A DNA stretch of 50,435 nt. It comes from Streptomyces sp. SM11. Lineage in GTDB: Bacteria > Actinomycetota > Actinomycetes > Streptomycetales > Streptomycetaceae. The notes beneath the pieces are model-generated. The model was not told the origin of the DNA. It did no database searches and worked only from the letters and a program-made list of their open reading frames with translations. The stretch is from NCBI RefSeq assembly GCF_002910905.1, contig NZ_NEUE01000209.1, positions 29,616-80,050 on the forward strand, written 5' to 3'. A program made the position numbers and the translations under genes. Shown here piece after piece: positions 23,798-31,484 of this stretch (position 1 is its first letter; every line of letters begins with the position of its first letter).

Positions 23798-25075
23798 TCA
23801 GGCGATACGTTCCCGCACCACCGGCAGCGGTGCGAACGACGTGCCGGCCGGGGCGATGTCGTACGCCTCGGGCAGCGCCTTCAGCGCGTAGTCGAACTTC
23901 TCGGGGGTGTCCGTGTGCAGCGTCATGAGGGGCTGGCCCTCGGTGACGCTGTCGCCGGGCTTGGCGTGCAGCTCGACGCCCGCGCCCGCCTGCACCGGGT
24001 CCTCCTTGCGCGCGCGGCCGGCGCCCAGGCGCCAGGCTGCGACGCCGACGTCGTAGGCGTCCAGGCGGGTCAGTACGCCGGAGGAGCGTGCGGTCACCAC
24101 GTGCTGCTCGCGGGCGACCGGGAGCGTGGCGTCCGGGTCGCCGCCCTGGGCGGCGATCATCCGGCGCCAGACGTCCATGGCGGAGCCGTCGGCGAGCGCC
24201 TTCTCCGGGTCGGCGTCCTTGAGGCCCGCCGCGTCCAGCATCTCGCGGGCGAGCGCGAGGGTGAGGTCGATGACATCCCTCGGGCCGCCGCCTGCCAGTA
24301 CCTCGACCGACTCGCGGACCTCCAGCGCGTTGCCCGCGGTGAGGCCGAGCGGAGTCGACATGTCGGTGAGCAGCGCGACCGTGCGCACCCCGCTGTCGGT
24401 GCCGAGCGCGACCATCGTGGACGCCAGTTCGCGGGCGTCCTCGATCGTCTTCATGAAGGCGCCGGAGCCGACCTTGACGTCCAGGACGAGCGCCCCGGTG
24501 CCCTCGGCGATCTTCTTGGACATGATGGAGCTGGCGATCAGCGGGATCGCCTCGACGGTGCCGGTGACATCGCGCAGCGCGTACAGCTTCTTGTCGGCGG
24601 GGGCGAGCCCGTCACCGGCGGCGCAGATGACCGCGCCGGTGGTGTCCAGGACGTCCAGCATCTCGGCGTTGGTGATGTGGGCCCGCCAGCCGGGGATGGA
24701 CTCCAGCTTGTCCAGGGTGCCGCCGGTGTGGCCGAGACCGCGGCCGCTGAGCTGCGGCACGGCCGCGCCGCAGGCGGCGACCAGCGGGGCGAGCGGCAGG
24801 GTGATCTTGTCGCCGACGCCACCGGTGGAGTGCTTGTCGGTGGTGGGGCGGGACAGCGCGTCGAAGTTCATCCGCTCACCGGAGGCGATCATCGCGGCGG
24901 TCCAGCGGGCGATCTCGGTGCGGTTCATCCCGTTGAGCAGGATCGCCATGGCGAGCGCGGACATCTGCTCGTCGGCGACCTCGCCGCGGGTGTACGCGTC
25001 GATGACCCAGTCGATCTGCTCGGGGGTCAGCTCGCCTCGGTCCCGCTTGGTGCGGATGACGGAGATGGCGTCCAT
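23798..25075 (-). CDS. deoA: Thymidine phosphorylase
   Basis: 425-aa pyrimidine-nucleoside phosphorylase, converting thymidine, deoxyuridine or uridine plus phosphate to base and (deoxy)ribose-1-P. Seen: the N-terminal helical domain (LTPEQIDWVIDAYTRGEVAD), the family signature SGRGLGHTGGTLDKLESIPG around 110-130, phosphate-binding KHSTGGVGDK near 80-90, and DVKVGSGAFMK. ATG 25075 follows ggaagga by 5 nt; the frame stays open upstream but crosses the operator and terminator. It has its own promoter and operator, separated from cdd by a strong terminator. Product flow: deoxyribose-1-P to the PGM2-type mutase and DeoC. Confidence 0.95.
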   Translation of the reverse strand: MDAISVIRTKRDRGELTPEQIDWVIDAYTRGEVADEQMSALAMAILLNGMNRTEIARWTAAMIASGERMNFDALSRPTTDKHSTGGVGDKITLPLAPLVAACGAAVPQLSGRGLGHTGGTLDKLESIPGWRAHITNAEMLDVLDTTGAVICAAGDGLAPADKKLYALRDVTGTVEAIPLIASSIMSKKIAEGTGALVLDVKVGSGAFMKTIEDARELASTMVALGTDSGVRTVALLTDMSTPLGLTAGNALEVRESVEVLAGGGPRDVIDLTLALAREMLDAAGLKDADPEKALADGSAMDVWRRMIAAQGGDPDATLPVAREQHVVTARSSGVLTRLDAYDVGVAAWRLGAGRARKEDPVQAGAGVELHAKPGDSVTEGQPLMTLHTDTPEKFDYALKALPEAYDIAPAGTSFAPLPVVRERIA

Positions 25076-25113
25076 GGGAATCCTTCCGGCCGGGTACGCA
25101 AGAGTCCCAACTG

Positions 25114-25130
25114 ACTCTACGCGCATAGAG
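25114..25130 (-). promoter_or_regulatory. Nucleoside-regulon operator and promoter of deoA
   Basis: ctacgcgcatag (25117-25128) differs from the deoC/add palindrome at one position and is extended to ctctacgc/gcatagag (25115-25130). The -10 box tagagt (25119-25114, minus strand) overlaps it, predicting a leader of about 30 nt before the deoA ribosome-binding site. Confidence 0.7.
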
Positions 25131-25140
25131 AGAGGGGAGA

Positions 25141-25174
25141 GCGGTGGCCCTTCCGGGAAAGGAAGGGCCACCGC
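25141..25174 (-). terminator. Terminator of the ABC-cdd operon
   Basis: Perfect 14-bp stem (25141-25154 with 25161-25174; gcggtggcccttcc and complement), 6-nt loop. It sits between the cdd stop and the deoA operator. Confidence 0.88.
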
Positions 25175-25189
25175 CGGGAGATACGGGGT

Positions 25190-25606
25190 TCAGTCGAGGT
25201 GCTGCGGGCCGAAGGCCTGGGGCAGCATCTCGTCCAGCGTGCGCCGCCCGTCGGGCGTCTCCAGGAGGAGCTCCGGGCCGCCGAACTCGTACAGGAGCTG
25301 CCGGCACCTGCCGCACGGCACCAGGATCGCCCCGGTGCCGTCCACACAGGCGAAGTGGGTCAGCCGGCCGCCGCCGGTGGCCTGGAGCGTGGAGACCAGA
25401 CCGCACTCGGCGCAGAGCGAGAGGCCGTAGCTGGCGTTCTCCACGTTGCAGCCGGTGATCGTGCGGCCGTCGTCCACCCGGGCGGCGACACCGACCGGGA
25501 AGCCCGAGTAGGGGGCGTACGCACGGGACATGGCGTCCCGGGCCGCGACCCGCAGGGCCTCCCAGTCGGCCTCGTCGAAGACGCCGGCGGCGGGCGGCGG
25601 GGTCAC
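25190..25606 (-). CDS. cdd: Cytidine deaminase
   Basis: 138-aa zinc deaminase converting cytidine and deoxycytidine to uridine and deoxyuridine. Seen: YAPYSGFPVG substrate region, the zinc/catalytic motif CNVENASYGLSLCAECG (Glu and Cys ligands) and PCGRCRQ with the remaining Cys ligands. The GTG at 25606 overlaps the stop of the upstream permease (GTGA). Being last in the transporter operon, imported cytidine is deaminated and passed to DeoA. Confidence 0.95.
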   Translation of the reverse strand: MTPPPAAGVFDEADWEALRVAARDAMSRAYAPYSGFPVGVAARVDDGRTITGCNVENASYGLSLCAECGLVSTLQATGGGRLTHFACVDGTGAILVPCGRCRQLLYEFGGPELLLETPDGRRTLDEMLPQAFGPQHLD

Positions 25607-27063
25607 TTGCCCTCGCCCTTGCGGTACGGCACACCGTTGGCCTTGGGCATCCGCAGCCGTTGCGCGGAGAGCGAGAGGACCAGCAGCGTGGTGACGTACG
25701 GAGCGGCGTCGACGAACTGGCTCGGCACCTGGTCGGTCATCGCGTACCAGGTGAACAGCAGCCCGGCGGCGACGGCGGAGATCACCCCGGGCAGGTTCCT
25801 CCTGGCCAACAGCAGGCCCATGGCGGCCCCCCAGAGCATCACGGCCAGCACGGACAGCACGGACACCGAGTGGACGACTTCCAGCTCCGTGAGCCAGCTC
25901 TCCGCCGGCGGCGTCCGCCGGTCCATGACCTCGCCCCTGCCGTACACGAAGAGGAGCAGCACCGAGAGGGCCGCCGCGGCGAGCGCCTGCCTCGGTTGCT
26001 TCTTGTAGAGCTGCCACAGCACGGCGAGCCAGACCAGGATCGCCAGCAGGAGCAGCATCGCGTGGACGTTCTCCGCGCCGCCGCGCAGCTTGAGGCTGTC
26101 GGTGAAGCCGAAGAGCCCTGCGCCGAGCGCCATGCCGCCCGGCATCCAGTTGCCGAAGATCATGGCGGCGAGGCCGATGTAGCCGCGGCCGCCGGTCTGG
26201 CCCTCCTGGTAGATGCCGGTGGCGACGATCGCGAGGAACGCACCGCCCAGACCCGCCAGACCGCCGGAGATGGTGACGGCGATGTACTTGTACTTGTACA
26301 CGTTGACGCCGAGGGTCTCGGCGGCCGTGGGGCTCTCGCCGCAGGAGCGCAGCCGCAGCCCGAACGGGGTACGCCACAGGATCCACCAGGTGGCGGGGAT
26401 CAGCAGCAGGGCGACGACGGTGAGCAGGGACAGGCCGGTGACGAGCCCGCCGATGATGCCCGCGATGTCGGAGATCAGGAACCAGTGCTGTTGTTGCAGG
26501 TCCTGCATCCAGTCCGAGAGCCCTGGAACGGTGATCCTGTCGATCGGATCGATGCGGGGGGACTGCTTGGAGGAGCCGCCCTGGATACCGTCGAAGGCGA
26601 AGTTGGAGAGGTAGCGGGTGACTCCGACGGCGAGGATGTTGATGGCCACACCGGAGACGATGTGGTTCACGCCGAAGGTGACGGTGATGACCGCGTGCAG
26701 CAGGCCGCCGAGGCAGCCGCCGAGGATGCCGAAGAGGACACCCACCCACGGGCCCCACTGGAACCCGGCCCAGGCGCCGAACCAGGTGCCGAGGATCATC
26801 ATGCCTTCGAGGCCGATGTTGATGACGCCCGCGCGCTCGGCCCACAGGCCGCCGAGTCCGGCGAGGCCGATCGGGACGGCGAGTGCCAGGGCGCCGCGGA
26901 CCTGGCCGACCGAGGTGATGTCGTTGGCGCCACTGATGAGGCGCACCAGCGAGACCAGGGCGAGCGCACCCGCGATGATCAGCAGGACGACGGGCAGGGA
27001 GAGCTTGCGGCGGCCGCCCTTCAGAGGGGCGGGGCGTGCGGCGATGGTTTTGCTGGTGCTCAC
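25603..27063 (-). CDS. BMP-type nucleoside ABC transporter permease 2
   Basis: 486-aa membrane protein with about 11 hydrophobic segments, in the BPD_transp_2 permease family (YufQ/RnsD/NupQ type). Seen: LWAERAGVINIGLEGMMILG (family hallmark near 72-91), GVNHIVSGVAINILAVG, RSCGESPTAAETLGVNVYKY cytoplasmic coupling loop. It is about 60-100 residues longer than typical, with extra TM segments at the C-terminus (VLSVLAVMLWGAAMGLLLAR). The GTG start overlaps the previous gene by GTGA. Partners: permease 1, double ATPase and BMP lipoprotein. Confidence 0.9.
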   Translation of the reverse strand: MSTSKTIAARPAPLKGGRRKLSLPVVLLIIAGALALVSLVRLISGANDITSVGQVRGALALAVPIGLAGLGGLWAERAGVINIGLEGMMILGTWFGAWAGFQWGPWVGVLFGILGGCLGGLLHAVITVTFGVNHIVSGVAINILAVGVTRYLSNFAFDGIQGGSSKQSPRIDPIDRITVPGLSDWMQDLQQQHWFLISDIAGIIGGLVTGLSLLTVVALLLIPATWWILWRTPFGLRLRSCGESPTAAETLGVNVYKYKYIAVTISGGLAGLGGAFLAIVATGIYQEGQTGGRGYIGLAAMIFGNWMPGGMALGAGLFGFTDSLKLRGGAENVHAMLLLLAILVWLAVLWQLYKKQPRQALAAAALSVLLLFVYGRGEVMDRRTPPAESWLTELEVVHSVSVLSVLAVMLWGAAMGLLLARRNLPGVISAVAAGLLFTWYAMTDQVPSQFVDAAPYVTTLLVLSLSAQRLRMPKANGVPYRKGEGK

Positions 27064-28178
27064 AGGGCCGCCTCCTTCTCGGTCGTGAGGGCGTGTCCGG
27101 CGGCGAGCTCCTCGCCGACCTTCTGCTGCTGGCGGCGGATGCCGTAACGGCGGACCAGCTCGTAGGAGACGACGACCGAGATCACGATCAGGCCCTGCAT
27201 GATCGTGGCGATCTCCTTCTCGTACCCGTACTGGTCGAGCGAGGCCGAGGACTTGTCCAGGAACGCGATCAGCAGAGCGCTGAGGGCGATGCCGAGCGGG
27301 TTGTTGCGGCCCAGCAGCGCGATGGTGATGCCGGTGAAGCCGATGCCGGTGGGGAAGTCGAGGCTGTAGGTGTGGGTGTCGCCGAGCAGGGTCGGCATGC
27401 CGGCCAGGCCCGCGACCGCGCCGGAGATCAGCATCGAGGTGAGGATCATCTTCTTGGCGTCCACGCCGGAGGCCTGGGCGGCGCTCTCGCTGGCGCCGGT
27501 GGCGCGCAGGTCGAAGCCGAACCGGGTGCGGTTCAGCACGAACCAGTACAGGAGGCCGCAGCCGGCCGCGACGAAGGTGAAGCCGTAGATCTCTCCGGCC
27601 ATGTCGCCCATCGGCAGCCCCGGGAACCAGCCGGACTCGGCGATCTCACCGGTGGTCAGGTTGTTGGAGCCGGGCGGCTGCTCGCCGAAGTTCGCCGGCA
27701 GGATCAGCCAGGCGACCAGGGCGGTGGCGATCGAGTTGAGCATGATCGTCGAGACGACCTCGCTCACTCCGCGGGTGGTCTTGAGGAAGCCCGCGATACC
27801 GGACCAGAACGCGCCCACGAGCATCGCGACGATCACGATCATCGCGATGTGCAGCGGTCCCGGCAGGCTGACGCTCGCGCCGACCAGTGCGGCCACCATG
27901 GCGGCGAGGCGGTACTGCCCGTCGACGCCGATGTTGAAGAGGTTCATCCGGAAGCCGACGGCCACCGCGAGTGCGGCGAGGTAGTACGTACCGGCCTGGT
28001 TGATGATCAGGACCTGTACGTCGGCGTAACTGGCCGACTCGAACATGATCCGGTACGGCTCGAAGGGGTTCTGCCCGGAGGCGAGCAGCACCACGGTCGT
28101 CAGCGCGAGGGCGACGACCAGGGCGAGCACCGGGCCGGCGAAGCCCAGGATCAGCCGGTCCTTGTCGATTTTCTTCAT
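27060..28178 (-). CDS. BMP-type nucleoside ABC transporter permease 1
   Basis: 372-aa permease of the same BPD_transp_2 family (YufP/NupP type). Hydrophobic segments start at LILGFAGPVLALVVALALT; the hallmark GFRMNLFNIGVDGQYRLAAM is near 84-103, TTRGVSEVVSTIMLNSIA is mid-protein, and RATGASESAAQASGVDAKKM is the coupling loop. ATG 28178 overlaps the ATPase stop as ATGA, and the product forms a heterodimeric channel with permease 2. Confidence 0.92.
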   Translation of the reverse strand: MKKIDKDRLILGFAGPVLALVVALALTTVVLLASGQNPFEPYRIMFESASYADVQVLIINQAGTYYLAALAVAVGFRMNLFNIGVDGQYRLAAMVAALVGASVSLPGPLHIAMIVIVAMLVGAFWSGIAGFLKTTRGVSEVVSTIMLNSIATALVAWLILPANFGEQPPGSNNLTTGEIAESGWFPGLPMGDMAGEIYGFTFVAAGCGLLYWFVLNRTRFGFDLRATGASESAAQASGVDAKKMILTSMLISGAVAGLAGMPTLLGDTHTYSLDFPTGIGFTGITIALLGRNNPLGIALSALLIAFLDKSSASLDQYGYEKEIATIMQGLIVISVVVSYELVRRYGIRRQQQKVGEELAAGHALTTEKEAAL

Positions 28179-29734
28179 CGGGCCTCGTCCTCCGGGCTTT
28201 CGAGGTGACCGGCGGCGGCGCCGGTCATGGCCGAGCCCAGTTCCTCCGGGGTGATGGTGGCCGGGTCGGCGTCGGCGACCAGTCGGCCGCGGTACATGAC
28301 GCGCAGGGTGTCGGAGAGCCCGATCAGCTCGTCCAGGTCGGCCGAGATCAGCAGGACGGCCAGCCCTTCGTGGCGGGCCTCGCGGATCTGGTCCCAGATC
28401 TGGGCCTGCGCGCCGACGTCCACACCGCGGGTGGGATGGGCGGCGATCAGGAACTTGGGCGCGTGGCTCATCTCGCGGCCGACGATCAGCTTCTGCTGGT
28501 TGCCGCCGGAGAGTGAGGCCGCGGTGACCTCGATGCCGGGGGTGCGCACGTCGTACTCGCGGACGATCCGCTCGGTGTCGGCGCGGGCCGCGCCGTTGTC
28601 CAGCAGCCAGCCGCGGCTGTTGGGCTTCTCGGTGACGTGGCCGAGGATGCGGTTCTCCCACAGCGGGGCGTTCAGCAGGACGCCGTGGCGGTGGCGGTCC
28701 TCGGGGATGTAGCCGATGCCGGACTCACGCCGCTTGCGGGTCGGCGCGTGCGAGATGTCGTCCGTGCCGAGCGTGATCACTCCGGCGTCCGGGTCGCGCA
28801 TGCCCATGAGTGCCTCGATGAGCTCGGTCTGGCCGTTGCCCTCGACTCCGGCGATCCCCAGGACCTCGCCCTGGTGAATGGTGAAGTCGATGCCGGCGAG
28901 CACGTCGCGGACGGTGCCGTCGGGGTCGGTGACGGTGAGCTTCAGGTCCTGGACCCGCAGCATCGGCACGTCGGTGACGGTGGACTCGCGGGTCTCCGGC
29001 GAGGGCAGCTCGCTGCCGACCATCAGCTCGGCGAGCTGCTTGGTCGTGGTGGCGGCCGGGTCGGCGGTGCCCACGGTCGTGCCGCGGCGGATCACCGTGA
29101 TCTCGTCGGCGACGGAGAGCACCTCACCCAGCTTGTGCGAGATGAAGATGACGGTCAGTCCCTCGGCCTTGAGCTCGCGCAGGTTGGCGAAGAGCGCGTC
29201 GACCTCCTGCGGCACGAGGACCGCGGTCGGCTCGTCCAGGATCAGGATGCGGGCGCCCCGGTAGAGCACCTTGAGGATCTCCACGCGCTGCCGGTCCGCG
29301 ACCCCGAGGTCCTCCACGAGCGCGTCGGGCCGGATGCCCAGGCCGTACGCGTCGGAGATCTCCATGATCTTCTTCCGGGCGCCGGAGCCGATGCCGTACA
29401 GCTTCTCGCCGCCGAGAACGACGTTCTCCAGGACGGTGAAGTTGTCGGCGAGCATGAAGTGCTGGTGCACCATGCCGATGCCACGCTCGATGGCGTCGCC
29501 CGGGTTGGCGAATGAGACCTGCTCGCCGTCGATCGCGATGGTGCCCTCGTCCGGCTTCTGCATGCCGTAGAGGATCTTCATCAGGGTGGACTTGCCGGCG
29601 CCGTTCTCACCGACGAGCGCGTGGACCGTGCCCTTGCCGATGGTGATGTCGATGTCGTGGTTGGCGACGACGCCGGGGAAGCGCTTGGTGATGCCGTGCA
29701 GTTCTACGGCAGGGGGACTGCTGGACGCGTTGAT
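28175..29734 (-). CDS. Double ATP-binding protein of the nucleoside ABC transporter
   Basis: About 519 aa with two ABC domains, RbsA/YufO type. NBD1 has Walker A GENGAGKST and Walker B ARILILDEPTAVL, with a degenerate signature (GVADRQRVE). NBD2 has degenerate Walker A GVEGNGQTE and an intact LSGGNQQKLIVGRE signature, so at most one full ATP site per interface. Start problem: after aaggag the frame reads tgc gtc atc aac gcg, with no ATG, GTG or TTG in the expected place. The frame is open upstream to a start at 29905, but that lies before the promoter. I place the start at the ATC 29734 (8 nt after aaggag), with GTC 29737 and CTG upstream as alternatives; a sequencing error is also possible. 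It heads the ATPase-permease-permease-cdd operon. Confidence 0.88.
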   Translation of the reverse strand: MNASSSPPAVELHGITKRFPGVVANHDIDITIGKGTVHALVGENGAGKSTLMKILYGMQKPDEGTIAIDGEQVSFANPGDAIERGIGMVHQHFMLADNFTVLENVVLGGEKLYGIGSGARKKIMEISDAYGLGIRPDALVEDLGVADRQRVEILKVLYRGARILILDEPTAVLVPQEVDALFANLRELKAEGLTVIFISHKLGEVLSVADEITVIRRGTTVGTADPAATTTKQLAELMVGSELPSPETRESTVTDVPMLRVQDLKLTVTDPDGTVRDVLAGIDFTIHQGEVLGIAGVEGNGQTELIEALMGMRDPDAGVITLGTDDISHAPTRKRRESGIGYIPEDRHRHGVLLNAPLWENRILGHVTEKPNSRGWLLDNGAARADTERIVREYDVRTPGIEVTAASLSGGNQQKLIVGREMSHAPKFLIAAHPTRGVDVGAQAQIWDQIREARHEGLAVLLISADLDELIGLSDTLRVMYRGRLVADADPATITPEELGSAMTGAAAGHLESPEDEAR

Positions 29735-29819
29735 GACGCACTCTCCTTGGCCGGACAGGAGCGGGGGCGGAGGGGCAGGGGGCTCTGAGGGGCGGGGTGA
29801 AGTTATCGCGCCGGAGGGC

Positions 29820-29834
29820 TGTCTACACGCGTAG
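29820..29834 (-). promoter_or_regulatory. Nucleoside-regulon operator and promoter of the ABC-cdd operon
   Basis: ctacacgcgtag (29823-29834) matches the deoC/add palindrome at 11 of 12 positions. The -10 box tagaca (29825-29820, minus strand) overlaps it, as at deoA. The predicted transcript starts near 29813. Confidence 0.68.
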
Positions 29835-29841
29835 CGCTGCC

Positions 29842-30053
29842 GAATCGTGAAACACAGGTGCACGTCACGGTCCGGACGCGCGGTCCGGACCGGGTGGGAG
29901 AGCACTGCGAGAGGCGGATCTTCTTCGAGTGGTACTGCGGGAGGTCTGACCGTCGGCCGGGGATGGGCCCGCGGCCCTGTCCGTCCGCCGGCCGGAGTGC
30001 GGCGCGGGGACGGGCAGGGCCTGGGGAAGCCAGCCGTTCGGCAGGAGGTGCCA
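29842..30053. other. Non-coding region upstream of the ABC operon
   Basis: No credible gene. It contains ggtccggac (29869-29877) repeated as the palindrome ggtccggacc (29882-29891). The rest looks like ordinary GC-rich intergenic sequence up to the repeat element. Confidence 0.5.
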
Positions 30054-30256
30054 AGGGCGTGTCCGGCGGATCAGGACCGGATGGGCCGCGGCGTCTGGTG
30101 CGGTGCGTCGCAAGGCGCTGGAACGTCCTCATCGCGGAGCGATTCGGGCGTTTCGGCAACGCGGCGAGGGATGGGACCGCCCCTGCTCGAACGAAGCCGA
30201 GAGCTTGGGGAAGTGCCAGACGTCGCGGACCCGGTCAGGATCCGCCGGACCCGCCC
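30054..30256. mobile_element. MITE-like element with terminal inverted repeats
   Basis: Ends are gtccggcggatcaggaccgg (30061-30080) and ccggtcaggatccgccggac (30231-30250), an inverted repeat matching at 18 of 20 positions and extending a few bases outward (gggcg/cgccc). No ORF of its own. An inner segment (30180-30213; cccctgctcg...gagcttgggg) can form a hairpin and matches sequence at 14191-14224. It sits just after the BMP lipoprotein gene stop, where it may also act as terminator. The inner part resembles hairpin repeats I remember as widespread in Streptomyces. Confidence 0.55.
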
Positions 30257-30263
30257 AAGCCGC

Positions 30264-31310
30264 CTACGGAGCGGTCTTGACGGTGATCTTGCCGTCGATG
30301 ATCTCCTGCTTGGCCTTGTCGACGGCCGCGATGACCTCGGTCATCTCGACGAACGCCGGGTTGGACATCGACAGGCCGACGCCGTCCTTGTCCAGGCCGT
30401 AGCGGATCTCACCGGTGGTCGGCTCGCCGTCCTGGACCGACTTGATCAGGTTGAACACCGAGTCCTCGACGTCCTTGGTGACCGAGGTCAGGATGGACTC
30501 CTTGTAGTCCGCGAGGCCCTTCTGCTGGTACTGGTCGGAGTCGACACCGATGTTCCACTTGCCGGCCTTCGAGACCGCCTCGATGGCACCGGAACCGGCC
30601 AGACCGGCGGCCGAGTAGATCACGTCCGCCTTCTTGTCGAGCTGGCCCTGGGCAGCGGCCTTGCCGAGGTCGGGCTTGGAGAAGCCGCCGAAGTCCGGCG
30701 GCTGCGTCAGGTACTGCGGAAGCACGTTGACCGAGGCGTCGGTGTCCTTGACGCCCTGGATGAAGCCCGCCTCGAACTTCTTGATCAGCGGAGTCTCGAC
30801 ACCGCCGATGAAGCCGACCGTCTTCGACTTGGTCACCTTGGCGGCGGCGACGCCGGCGAGGTAGGAGCCCTGCTCCTCGTTGAAGACGATGTTGGCGATG
30901 TTGTCGCCGGTCACCGAGGCGTCGTCGATGATGCCGAAGGTGGTCTCCGGGAACTTCGGCGCGACCTTCTTGATGGCGGGCGCGTAGGCGAAGCCGACGC
31001 CGATCACCGGGTTGTTGCCGGAGCGGGCCAGCTCGGTGAGGCGCTGGACCTTGTCCGCGTCGCCCTCACCGTCGGAGGGCTCGGCCTCGCTGCCGGAGAC
31101 GTCGAGGTCCTTCTCCGCCTTGGCGAGACCGGCGTAGGCGGCGTCGTTGAACGACTGGTCGCCGCGGCCGCCGATGTCGTAGGCGATGGCGGCCTTGTCT
31201 CCGCCCGAGTCGGACCCGGAGTCCGACGAATTTCCGCCACAGGCGGTGACGCTGAGGGCAAGCGCCGCGGACGCGACGCCCACGGTGGTGATCCTGGTGA
31301 TCCGGCGCAA
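30264..31310 (-). CDS. BMP family nucleoside-binding lipoprotein
   Basis: 348-aa extracytoplasmic solute-binding lipoprotein. Signal peptide with lipobox SVTAC (Cys 24), a Gly/Ser/Asp linker, then the BMP (Bmp/Med, PnrA-like) fold: IAYDIGGRGDQSFNDAAYAG, FAYAPAIKKVAPKFPETTFG, GSYLAGVAAAKVTKSKTVGF and IGVDSDQYQQKGLADYK. PnrA-type proteins bind purine and pyrimidine nucleosides. TTG start at 31310, 7 nt after aaggag. It has its own promoter with a variant operator and is followed by a repeat element before the ATPase operon, allowing much higher expression than the membrane parts. Confidence 0.93.
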   Translation of the reverse strand: MRRITRITTVGVASAALALSVTACGGNSSDSGSDSGGDKAAIAYDIGGRGDQSFNDAAYAGLAKAEKDLDVSGSEAEPSDGEGDADKVQRLTELARSGNNPVIGVGFAYAPAIKKVAPKFPETTFGIIDDASVTGDNIANIVFNEEQGSYLAGVAAAKVTKSKTVGFIGGVETPLIKKFEAGFIQGVKDTDASVNVLPQYLTQPPDFGGFSKPDLGKAAAQGQLDKKADVIYSAAGLAGSGAIEAVSKAGKWNIGVDSDQYQQKGLADYKESILTSVTKDVEDSVFNLIKSVQDGEPTTGEIRYGLDKDGVGLSMSNPAFVEMTEVIAAVDKAKQEIIDGKITVKTAP

Positions 31311-31366
31311 GGGAAGGCTCCTTCAAACCTGACCGAAGCGCCTCTTCCGGCGCTGGTTTCGCGGCG

Positions 31367-31382
31367 ATCGTAACGCGCGTAG
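31367..31382 (-). promoter_or_regulatory. Variant nucleoside-regulon operator and promoter of the BMP lipoprotein gene
   Basis: taacgcgcgtag (31371-31382) matches the palindrome at 10 of 12 positions. The -10 box tacgat (31372-31367, minus strand) overlaps it, giving a leader of about 50 nt. Confidence 0.6.
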
Positions 31383-31484
31383 ATGTCAGATAAGAGCACG
31401 TACGGAAGCCGTTATCGGATCGTCGTGAACAGAAGGCGGCCCGCAGGTCCACGAACTGCCTACGAAGACCGTGTCAACGCGCCG

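Noticed and set aside
28175..29905. Start of the ABC ATPase at 29905
   Set aside because: It would put the operator, -10 box and Shine-Dalgarno sequence inside the coding region, and its first 56 residues have no family match.
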